This document shows positions 56,563 through 64,000 of a DNA stretch of 64,000 bases, piece after piece. Position 1 is the first letter of the stretch; the number at the start of each line of letters is the position of its first letter. Origin of the DNA: Oceanobacter mangrovi (GTDB lineage Bacteria > Pseudomonadota > Gammaproteobacteria > Pseudomonadales > Oceanobacteraceae); assembly GCF_019740315.1 (NCBI RefSeq), contig NZ_JAHXZR010000001.1:890930-954929 (forward strand), written 5' to 3'. The notes below the pieces were generated by a model, which saw only the letters and a list, made by a program, of their open reading frames with translations, searched no databases and was not told the DNA's origin. The position numbers and the translations under genes are program-made.

Positions 56563-57114
56563 TCATGAGTTTCCTGATGACGCTATGGGGACACTGACTC
56601 TAAAGGTGTAATCCTCCCCTGATTAGAACCACTACAGAGGGCTGTAAACAAGCCTCAGGTTGTTCGTCTTGTATGGGATGGGATTGATTAGGTATTTAGT
56701 CTATCTATTGAGAGAAATGTGTTACTGTGAACACTCAATACTCTATTTCTTATTGAGTGAAATTTTAATAACCCACCAGGATTTTGCCTTGGTGTGATGC
56801 CTTATTTGAAAAAGGTGTCGCATATATGGAATATTGCTAGTCTGTAATTTGGGTTCGTCGAATTACACTAGCGCAGCTATTGATTGGCATCGTAAGGGTT
56901 GCTTCTTGGGTCATTGCGTTTAGGATCTTGTGTTATTTTGTCTCGCTCGTTGGGTTGGAAAGACTTGATCTGGTCTCGGCTGACAGAGAATTTTGGTAGG
57001 CATGGGGATTGGCTTTGGTGTTAATCTCTTGTGGGGTGTCATGCCGTGGGGAAATGGATTCTGATTTTGCTCCGCTGAACATCTGGACTGTTATATCGCT
57101 CTTAGGGAGGGATA
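56563..57114. other. AT-rich gene-poor stretch with an IS-end scar
   Basis: These 552 bp contain no convincing gene. GATTAGAACCACTACA at 56621-56636 is a degenerate inverse copy of the IS terminal repeat. A 9-bp perfect hairpin (CACTCAATA/TATTGAGTG, 10-nt loop) lies at 56732-56759. It looks like decayed mobile DNA. Confidence 0.5.
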
Positions 57115-57267
57115 ATGGTGATTTCTTATGAGCTCTCTGGAGGTGGAATGAGTGATGTCAATCTGGTCGTTCTGATGCTTGCAACGGCCACGGCTGTAGC
57201 ATTTGCAATTCTGTTCATTGAGGGCAGAAAAAGGAGACGTAACCCTTCAGAAGATGACTCCGTGTGA
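57115..57267 (+). CDS. Possible 50-aa single-span membrane protein
   Basis: An ATG 4 nt after a strong AGGGAGG opens a 50-codon frame, ending 4 nt before the IS end at 57272. Residues 17-34 (LVVLMLATATAVAFAILF) would form one membrane helix, followed by the basic cluster EGRKRRRN, which suggests an N-out/C-in protein. No homologue is recognised. The good ribosome site is the main support; the gene could also be a chance frame in degenerate DNA. Confidence 0.42.
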   Translation: MVISYELSGGGMSDVNLVVLMLATATAVAFAILFIEGRKRRRNPSEDDSV

Positions 57268-57271
57268 GCTA

Positions 57272-57535
<264 letters not shown>

Positions 57536-57542
57536 ACCCTCT

Positions 57543-57692
57543 GGCGGATTCAGGCTGTTGTACTGTGGTGCCCCGCTGCCCCTGGAAGCTTTCCGTGCTG
57601 CAGCAGAGATTATTGGTGAACTCGCGCTGGAGTATAGGCATGCTTGGACTCTGCTAATTTATGATGAACCAATTCAGGACATATTTGTGTAG
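57543..57692 (+). pseudogene. Possible gene remnant ending at 57692
   Basis: Beyond the broken transposase, the + strand is open up to a stop at 57690-57692 and encodes a plausible protein tail: LEAFRAAAEIIGELALEYRHAW, then LLIYDEPIQDIFV. It has no start of its own. Its helical, acidic character and place upstream of an RHS gene would fit an orphan immunity-protein tail, but no family is recognised. Confidence 0.3.
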
Positions 57693-58159
57693 GGGCAATA
57701 CACCATCTGCCTGCGGATGAATAATTTTTATACAGGTGATTACATATTCACCTCTTTAATTTGGAATTATTTTAAAGCGTCTTTATAAATAATCTGTATA
57801 AATTAACTGCCATTAATATTTTTTCGAACTGTCATTTGAAAAATATCTAATAGCTGATTTTAATCGGCTAAAGCAACTATTGCCGAGGATCTGAAATCCT
57901 TCGAGAATCAATAAAACCAAGTACCTAAAACTTGCCACGATATTTGTCAATTTGAGAAAGTCATCACTCTATTGGTATTGACCCGGCTTGTCCAAGCGTC
58001 CAAAAATCTGCGTCGATTTTGTGTGATTATCGAAAAAATGATTTTGAGATAAGCATCATAAATAGACGAATACTTTCAGGATATGGACGTCAAAATGAGA
58101 AGCAGGTCTTTGAATAACCCGGGATGCAGCGGTATTGCGAATACGGGAGTGGCTGACCA
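57693..58159. other. AT-rich region upstream of the RHS gene
   Basis: These 467 bp are strongly A/T-rich and without coding potential. They presumably contain the RHS promoter. Nothing more specific (no PAAR, VgrG or EagR-type adaptor gene) is seen here, so the delivery route of the RHS protein is not indicated. Confidence 0.5.
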
Positions 58160-61100
58160 ATGAGTGCCACTTCTGTCGCTTTGGCCCATCCATCGTTACT
58201 GGGTTATCAAATTGGCGAAGTCTACTGGATCTTTGCTGCACCAGACTTCAAGGCGTCCACATTTCTGCTGCTCAAGCGCGAAGGTTTCTCGGGGAACTTT
58301 GGCTGGGGATCTGACAGTACTGAACTGGACGACCTGCTGACCTGGCTGGAGATGGACCAGATCAAAGATCTGTTTCGACTGGCGGGTGAAGAACCCAGCG
58401 ATCGCTGGTTTGACAGCTGGGTGAAAAGCGATCTGCGAGACCGCATCCTCGGCGCTGGTCTGAAGGTCTACAAGGTCAACGAGAAAACCGCCAGACGGTT
58501 GGCCAACGGCAGCGACCCTATCTATTCCAGCTCCTCGCCATATGGCACCAGCACCGGTAACCCGGTGGATCAGATTCGCAACCAGTTGGCGCTAACGCTG
58601 GGGCAAGAAATTGAACAACGCTGGGATAAGAAAGACCTTGGCGACCAGGTGCACTGGGAAAGCCCGGAGTGGCTGCGGGAAATGGTGGAAGTCATCGACT
58701 CCGGCTCCGAAGTTGCGGACGTGGTGGTCAACTTCGCAGTGGGTCTGTTTGACGCCGCCGCTTTCCTGATCAAGCTCGCAGGGGACGCCATTGAACTGAC
58801 CATTCAAGTCCATGCTGCTGCATTTAATGCCTATGAAAAGCTGATCAAGGGCGATGTTGAGGGCATTCGTCGGGATCTCGAAGCCCTCGGTATTGAACTG
58901 AAGGAAGCACTCGAAAGCGCCCAGGCATTCGAACAAAAGCTCCAACAGGGTTACGACACTTTTTGTCTGCTTAAAAATGATCCGCTCAGCTGCGAGCTGA
59001 TTCTGGACTACTTCAGTTCCCTCTACGAAAGCATTCCGTACCGTGATAGCCGCAACATTGGTATCAACATTGTTGCCCAGGTAGGGCTGGAAGTGTTGTT
59101 GGCACTGGCAACCGGCGGCGCTGGCACGATCGCCAAAAACGCTGCACGTGCGGGTGCCAATGTCGCAGGCAAGGCTGCCAAGGCCGCGCGCGCAGCCCGT
59201 ATCGGGCCATTCTCGATGAAAGCGATCGATCAGATGGTCGATCTCGCCAGAGCGCTGCGAAAAAGTGAAATCAAGGAAGTCGAAGCGCCGCCGATTCGCA
59301 TCGTTGATGAAAATGCCGGGCCTCGAAAAACGGGTTCTGGCGGTGATAACGATTCAGGCAATGGCGGCAGTAACGGCGGTAATAACGATTCAGAGCCAAC
59401 GCCAGATCCCGCAGATACGAATGGCGCGGACAAACCCGCCGCTAAAAACACCTGCACTAACGGTTGCCCAATCAGCATGGTCAATGGCGAAGAGCTGTTG
59501 GAGCTGGTTGATTTTCATATGGATGGACCCATTCCGTTTGTGTGGCAGCGGGTGTATCGCACCAGCGGAATTGAAACCAACAGTGGTCTGGGTTACGGCT
59601 GGACGTCACCGTTATCGCAACGGCTGGTGTTCAACAAAGACGACATCAAATACATGGACGACGAAGGTCGTGCTGTTAACTTCAATCACATTGGCATTGG
59701 CCAGCAATGCCGTAACCGCAGCGAAAAGCTGACCCTCAACCGTATTGGTCAGAATCACTATGCTATCGGCGCGTCGAGCGGCCTTGGCATTCGTTATCAC
59801 TTTGAGCCGTCTGATGATAAATCCGTCTTCTGGATGACGCATTGGAGTGACCAGTCCGGCCACAAGATTTTCTTTCATCGCCAGAATGGGCTGGTTAATT
59901 GCATTCGGACCACCGAAGGCGAAGAGCTTCAGCTAGCGCATGATCAATATGGTCACATTGTAGCGATTGATCGGGTGATGCGGCCGGAAGATCGGCCAGA
60001 GTACATCTATCGGCAGGTTGCGTATGAATACAGTGACGAAGCGGATCTGATTGCCTCATACGACGAATTGGGGCATGCCCAGCGTTATCGTTATGACCAG
60101 CATGTGATTCAGCAGCGGACGTTGAAAAGCGGGTTTAATTTCTATTTCGAATGGACGCATCTGGGGACAGATGCGCGTTGCTTGCGCAACTGGGGTGACC
60201 AGATTAATGGCGAGCATGTTTACGACTACAAATTTGAGTGGGAGCTGGAAAACAACACCAGCCACGCTACCGACTCCCGTGGTGGTCGGCTCTCATACCG
60301 TTTCAATCATATGGGCTTGCCAGTCTGGATTCGTCAGCCAGAAGGTGACGAAACCTTCTACGAATACGACCGTGATGGCAACCTGATCAAGCTCACCGAT
60401 GCGGCAGGCAACAGCGAACAGTTTCAGTACGATCACAATGGCCATCTGATTCGTCACACCAACAAGCTGGGTCATAGTCAGAAATTCAAGGTCAATCATG
60501 CCGGTCAGGTACTGGAAGCCACAGATCCAACCGGTTCGGTATGGAAGCGCCAGTACGACCGCAACGGCCGCCTGACCCAGGCAATCGACCCATTAGGTAA
60601 CAGCACCCGGCTTGACTACAACACAGCCGGGTTACTGGCTGGCATCACCAGCGCAGAAGGGCATAAAACCAGTTACATCTGGGATAACCATCATCGGGTG
60701 ACGGCCGTTCGTAACCCGTTGGGTTCCCACACCCGTTACAGCTACAACGAACGCGGACAGCTGACGCGTGTTCGTTACCCCAACGAACAGTATCAGGCAT
60801 TTGAATACAACGACGCGGGGCAGTGTATCGCCGTACGCAGCAGTGACGGCAGCAGCGCAAGCTACCAGTACAGCCCGTTAGGCCACCTGGCCCAAATCAC
60901 CGATCACACTGGCCGCAGCACCCAATACCAGTACGACCAACTGTCTCAGGTCGTAAAACGCATCGACGCCAGTGGCCAGGCGTTCGACTATCACTATGAT
61001 GCTGAGCGGAACCTGGTTGGCCTGACCAATGAAAATGGCGAGCAGTACCAGCTTAAATACGACGGTAACGAACGGCTGATCGAAGAGATCGGCTTTGACG

Positions 61101-63208
61101 GCCGGGTACAACGTTACCAATACAGCGCAGCAGGCCATCTCGCCAGTAGTGAAGAATATCGCACCGATAATGGCCTTGTGCGCCCGTTTAACCGCATTCG
61201 TTATCGCCGCGACGCCGCTGGCAAATTGCTGTCGCAGCTGCAGGAGCTGGATCAGGGCCAACCCGTTCACCAGTACCTTGCCAACTACCGTTATGACCCG
61301 GCTGGACGGCTATTACAAGCCAACAACCAACACCGCGAACTGAGCTGGCAATACAACCCCGCCGGCCAGGTCATCAAGGCGTTGCAGGACCAGCACGAAC
61401 TGCTGCATAGCCACAATACCCTTGGTCAGCGCATTAGTACCCAACTGCCCACCGGCGACCAGATTCATTACGGCTACAACAGCGCCGGGCAAACTGAAGC
61501 CATTCACTGGAATGACCGGCTGATTAGTGGCTTTATTCACGACGAATCCGGCGGCGAACAGGCGCGACTGTTTGGTAATGGCCTGTCGCAACAAAACAGC
61601 TTCGACCCGCAAGGCCGACTGCAAGCCCAGACCTTGCGTAATCACCGTAATGACCAAAACACCGTCATTAACGAACGCAAATACCAGTACAACGCCACGG
61701 GCCAAATCAGCCAGATCGACGACCAACTGCGTGGCAGTACCCAATACCGTTACGACAACATCGAACGACTGATACAGGTCACCGGCCCGCAGCCCGAGCA
61801 ATTTGTACACGACCCGGCCGGTAACCTGCTGGGCTCCCCAGAAGACGTCGATACCGTAGCTGCAGGATCAGATACCAAAACCCCACAGGTTAGCGGCAAC
61901 CGCCTTAACTTCCAGGGCGACCGTCACTACCGTTACGACGCCCAGGGCAACCGCGTAGAACAACGACGGGGTAAAGACGGCAAACGAGTCACCCGCTACC
62001 AGTACGACCATCAGAACCGACTCATCGCCATCGAGCAGGAAAATAGCGCCACCCAAAACGGCAAAGGCTTTGCTCGTACCGAATACCAATACGACGCCCT
62101 TGGTCGCCGTATCCGAAAAATCCAAAAAGACGCCAACCAACAAACCACTGGCGGCACAGAATTCTACTGGAATGACGACGTCTTGCTGACCGAGCAGGCG
62201 TTAGAGCTGGCACTTGAATCGTCAGATCACCCCGAACAGCAACAGCCAACCCGCCACTACGTCTTTGAACCCAACAGCTTCAAACCTCTGGCGTTCGTGC
62301 AGCATGAACAACTGCATTACTACCATCTGGATCACCTGGGCACGCCACAGGAAATCACCAACGCAAACGGTGAGCTGGTCTGGACCGCCCAATACAAAGC
62401 CTATGGCTCATTAGCGCTGGCTCCCATCCGGCAGGTCGAAAACAACCTCAGATTTCAGGGACAATACTTCGACGAAGAAAGCGGCTTGCACTACAACCGC
62501 TTCCGTTATTACGATCCCGAATGCGGCCGCTTTATCAACCAAGACCCGATTGGGTTGTTGGGTGGTAACAACAACTACCTGTATGTACCGAACCCGGTGG
62601 GGTGGGTGGATCCGTGGGGGTTGGTATGTAAGGAAGAATTAAAGAGGAGAATCGAGGCTTCTCGAAAAGCTCGGGAAGCCTCTAATTTTAGTTCCCATGT
62701 CGATGCGGAAAGTTCGCTTGCTTTGGAATCTATCAACTCAAAACCTGACTTTTATGTTGGGCCTACTGGGCCTGAGTCGACTCTTCCTAGTACAGCTTAT
62801 CGATACGACCGCTACTTGAATGATGATGGAACTGAGTATAAATGGGGCAAGGCTTTGATCGAGACGTCTCAGGGAAGGGTTACATATTTCGGATTTGGAA
62901 AATACGAAACAGGAGCTCAAGCAAGAAGTGCGTTCCAAATTAAAGGCCCTGATATAGGACCGGATGATAACGGGGTAGGGTCTTGGAGTGATGCTAGAGT
63001 TAGAGGTGAATTTGATACACTACAACTTTATGAAAATGGAGTCCCTCGAATAAGGGTCCCAAGGATGTATGGTGATGAGTCCGGAGCTCCACTAGAACCG
63101 TTTACCGAAGCTTATCCCCAGTATGGTGCTGGCGGTGTGCAGCAGCTCCATGCAGATAGAAGAGAAGTGAATTTTGATCGAGTAGATATCTTGCCGGAGG
63201 GAGAATGA
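58160..63208 (+). CDS. RHS-repeat polymorphic toxin
   Basis: The 1682-aa protein has a unique N-terminal region (1-436) with a hydrophobic stretch near 180-225 and 300-345, and a Gly/Asn/Asp-rich linker at about 392-420. A DUF6531-type entry follows (NGCPISMVNGEELLELVDFHMDG, from about 434), then an array of YD repeats (RYRYDQ, YEYDRDGNLIK). The RHS core ends with YDPECGRFINQDPIGLLGG, then NPVGWVDPWGL (about 1465-1486), where such proteins self-cleave. The last 195 residues are a separate C-terminal toxin domain, AT-richer in DNA and of no family I can name (it contains PQYGAGGVQQLHADRREVNF). No PAAR domain is visible. The next gene overlaps its stop codon. Confidence 0.9.
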   Translation: MSATSVALAHPSLLGYQIGEVYWIFAAPDFKASTFLLLKREGFSGNFGWGSDSTELDDLLTWLEMDQIKDLFRLAGEEPSDRWFDSWVKSDLRDRILGAGLKVYKVNEKTARRLANGSDPIYSSSSPYGTSTGNPVDQIRNQLALTLGQEIEQRWDKKDLGDQVHWESPEWLREMVEVIDSGSEVADVVVNFAVGLFDAAAFLIKLAGDAIELTIQVHAAAFNAYEKLIKGDVEGIRRDLEALGIELKEALESAQAFEQKLQQGYDTFCLLKNDPLSCELILDYFSSLYESIPYRDSRNIGINIVAQVGLEVLLALATGGAGTIAKNAARAGANVAGKAAKAARAARIGPFSMKAIDQMVDLARALRKSEIKEVEAPPIRIVDENAGPRKTGSGGDNDSGNGGSNGGNNDSEPTPDPADTNGADKPAAKNTCTNGCPISMVNGEELLELVDFHMDGPIPFVWQRVYRTSGIETNSGLGYGWTSPLSQRLVFNKDDIKYMDDEGRAVNFNHIGIGQQCRNRSEKLTLNRIGQNHYAIGASSGLGIRYHFEPSDDKSVFWMTHWSDQSGHKIFFHRQNGLVNCIRTTEGEELQLAHDQYGHIVAIDRVMRPEDRPEYIYRQVAYEYSDEADLIASYDELGHAQRYRYDQHVIQQRTLKSGFNFYFEWTHLGTDARCLRNWGDQINGEHVYDYKFEWELENNTSHATDSRGGRLSYRFNHMGLPVWIRQPEGDETFYEYDRDGNLIKLTDAAGNSEQFQYDHNGHLIRHTNKLGHSQKFKVNHAGQVLEATDPTGSVWKRQYDRNGRLTQAIDPLGNSTRLDYNTAGLLAGITSAEGHKTSYIWDNHHRVTAVRNPLGSHTRYSYNERGQLTRVRYPNEQYQAFEYNDAGQCIAVRSSDGSSASYQYSPLGHLAQITDHTGRSTQYQYDQLSQVVKRIDASGQAFDYHYDAERNLVGLTNENGEQYQLKYDGNERLIEEIGFDGRVQRYQYSAAGHLASSEEYRTDNGLVRPFNRIRYRRDAAGKLLSQLQELDQGQPVHQYLANYRYDPAGRLLQANNQHRELSWQYNPAGQVIKALQDQHELLHSHNTLGQRISTQLPTGDQIHYGYNSAGQTEAIHWNDRLISGFIHDESGGEQARLFGNGLSQQNSFDPQGRLQAQTLRNHRNDQNTVINERKYQYNATGQISQIDDQLRGSTQYRYDNIERLIQVTGPQPEQFVHDPAGNLLGSPEDVDTVAAGSDTKTPQVSGNRLNFQGDRHYRYDAQGNRVEQRRGKDGKRVTRYQYDHQNRLIAIEQENSATQNGKGFARTEYQYDALGRRIRKIQKDANQQTTGGTEFYWNDDVLLTEQALELALESSDHPEQQQPTRHYVFEPNSFKPLAFVQHEQLHYYHLDHLGTPQEITNANGELVWTAQYKAYGSLALAPIRQVENNLRFQGQYFDEESGLHYNRFRYYDPECGRFINQDPIGLLGGNNNYLYVPNPVGWVDPWGLVCKEELKRRIEASRKAREASNFSSHVDAESSLALESINSKPDFYVGPTGPESTLPSTAYRYDRYLNDDGTEYKWGKALIETSQGRVTYFGFGKYETGAQARSAFQIKGPDIGPDDNGVGSWSDARVRGEFDTLQLYENGVPRIRVPRMYGDESGAPLEPFTEAYPQYGAGGVQQLHADRREVNFDRVDILPEGE

Positions 63209-63435
63209 TAAATTTAGAGAAACTATATGATGATGAAGCATATGCCTTAAAGGTTTTGATTGGATTGATAGATAAGTATGTAACTGATAGTGAGGAGAAG
63301 GTAAATCACATAAGAATGGTTGCTTCATTTCCGGGGACTATCCCTGGTAGGAAAGTTGGAGGTATTTTTCATGGATTTAAGATTTCTGAATGTGATCAAA
63401 GAATAATACAAGAAATCATTAATATATATGGTTAG
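63205..63435 (+). CDS. Candidate cognate immunity protein of the RHS toxin
   Basis: The 76-aa protein starts at the ATGA overlap with the RHS stop, with GGAGGGAG upstream, so it is translated with the toxin. It is small, cytoplasmic and acidic (LEKLYDDEAYALKVLIGLIDKY), and as AT-rich as the toxin tail. These are the usual marks of a dedicated immunity gene. No known immunity family is recognised, so binding to the RHS tail is inferred from position. Confidence 0.7.
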   Translation: MINLEKLYDDEAYALKVLIGLIDKYVTDSEEKVNHIRMVASFPGTIPGRKVGGIFHGFKISECDQRIIQEIINIYG

Positions 63436-63721
63436 ATATAAGTGGCACAAATAGGACACCCAATTTAAGTTCAGCATCCTCAGGACTCACTGAAGAATTT
63501 TGTAGTGGTCAACTAATTCCGGACACGGTTTTAAGTTTTTTCGACTGCATGAGGGATCCGAACCAGACCCGCATGAAACGCGGCACTGAAGGGAACGAGG
63601 TCCTTTTGAGTTATCAAGCCCTCACCTATCAGGGTGTAGGGGTTCTTGAAATACTGCAATTGATACGCTACTGAATAACTTGGTTAGAAATTTGGGGAAT
63701 TACACCTTTCTAATATAGAGG
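63436..63721. other. Non-coding stretch with an IS right-end copy
   Basis: Apart from the 40-bp IS end at 63501-63540 nothing coding is recognised. Similarity to the copy at 57272 continues loosely to about 63556, then ends. Confidence 0.45.
63501..63540 (-). repeat. IS3-type right end, solitary 40-bp copy
   Basis: It differs from the IS end at 57272-57311 at one of 40 positions and has the same orientation. With that copy it brackets the RHS-immunity pair as a direct repeat of about 6.2 kb spacing. Confidence 0.8.
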
Positions 63722-63862
63722 TTATTGAACCACTAAAGCTTTTACCTGACCGACCCAACGAAGGGTGCCATCGATATCAAAGGCTCTTCGCCCGAAGCCC
63801 TCATCAAGTAGAGCTTCGGGAAGATATTCATCATACTTTTCGATCATTTTTTCTGGCACCAT
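63722..63862 (-). pseudogene. C-terminal remnant of an unidentified gene, cut by the IS
   Basis: On the minus strand an open frame enters from the IS left end at 63873 and ends at a TAA (63722-63724). It encodes MVPEKMIEKYDEYLPEALLD, then FDIDGTLRWVGQVKALVVQ from the Met at 63860-63862. The codon pattern and the lack of a ribosome site suggest the tail of a longer protein whose 5' part was removed by the insertion. It may be another immunity-like or RHS-linked fragment, but no family is recognised. Confidence 0.4.
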
Positions 63863-63873
63863 TGAGGCCAGTT

Positions 63874-64000
63874 TGTAGTGGTTCAATAATCCCGGACACC
63901 CAGATAGGTGGTAATCTTGCCGCCAAAGAGGTGTTCAATGAAAAGACAACGTCGTTCCTTCACTCCTGAGTTCAAACTCGAAGCTGCCAGCCTGGTTCTT
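63874..64000 (+). mobile_element. IS3-family element, left end (continues beyond the window)
   Basis: The left inverted repeat TGTAGTGGTTCAATAATCCC (then GGACACC) starts at 63874. It is followed 37 bp later by an orfA start. The IR matches the isolated scar at 55268-55285 in reverse orientation. Confidence 0.85.
63938..64000 (+). CDS. IS3-family OrfA, first 21 codons
   Basis: The window ends within this gene, which begins MKRQRRSFTPEFKLEAASLV. This is the typical opening of the HTH protein OrfA of the IS3 family (KxRRxFTxEFKxEAVxLV). An AAAGAGGTG site precedes the ATG. The remaining element is not in the window. Confidence 0.85.
   Translation, partial: MKRQRRSFTPEFKLEAASLVL

Noticed and set aside
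58160..63208. Calling the RHS protein a type VI secretion effector
   Set aside because: No PAAR domain, VgrG, EagR-type chaperone or other T6SS gene is visible in or near it, so the delivery route stays open.

Overview
The window reads as chromosomal DNA of an aquatic, probably marine, heterotrophic gammaproteobacterium; Oceanospirillales-like is my best guess. The reasons are moderate-to-high GC in the core genes, an E. coli-type TyrRS, FadB/FadA of gammaproteobacterial type, both a TRAP and a tripartite tricarboxylate (TTT) transporter, FeaR-type AraC regulators and a LodA/GoxA-type quinoprotein. No rRNA or ribosomal-protein genes are present to fix the taxonomy, so this stays an inference.

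Left arm (1-12.3 kb). After a truncated PAS-domain protein comes a rightward run that looks like one uptake-to-beta-oxidation cassette. It holds an acyl-CoA dehydrogenase, a TRAP transporter (binding protein and two permeases), FadB, FadA, an acyl-CoA ligase and an outer-membrane barrel. A strong terminator follows, then a hotdog thioesterase. From 17.8 kb back to 12.5 kb a leftward four-gene operon encodes a nitrobindin/lipocalin-like protein, a ferritin-like protein, a LodA-type oxidase with the Cys and Trp needed for a cysteine tryptophylquinone cofactor, and its LodB-like flavoprotein.

Middle (18.6-41.2 kb). This is a patchwork of amine and amino-acid catabolism. It contains an ornithine-cyclodeaminase-family enzyme, a RidA-family protein, two FAD-dependent amine or amino-acid oxidases, an APC permease, a PotD/PotF-like polyamine-binding protein, a cupin, an outer-membrane barrel, a TTT transporter, a universal stress protein, an aldehyde dehydrogenase and an MFS transporter. 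Three AraC-family regulators control it, two of them FeaR-like. I find tandem 21-bp direct repeats of the form TGTCA-N8-CAAG upstream of the cupin and the aldehyde dehydrogenase, each beside a FeaR-like gene, and a weaker pair upstream of the PotD-like gene. These are a plausible shared operator. A tyrosyl-tRNA synthetase sits inside this region.

Right arm (41.4-55.1 kb). Next to a tRNA-Arg(CCG) lies a mobile defence island. Its leftward genes are an SNF2-type helicase, an AIPR abortive-infection protein, type III Mod and Res subunits and a GmrSD-like (DUF262/DUF1524) nuclease. At the far end sit a small XRE repressor, a small excisionase-like protein, a tyrosine integrase and a short unknown gene.

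Far right (55.1-64 kb). IS3-family ends and fragments are scattered around an NTF2-like/AraC pair and an RHS polymorphic-toxin gene with its own AT-rich toxin tail and an overlapping immunity candidate. The RHS locus is bracketed by 40-bp direct repeats derived from an IS end. The window ends inside the first codons of another IS3-family orfA.
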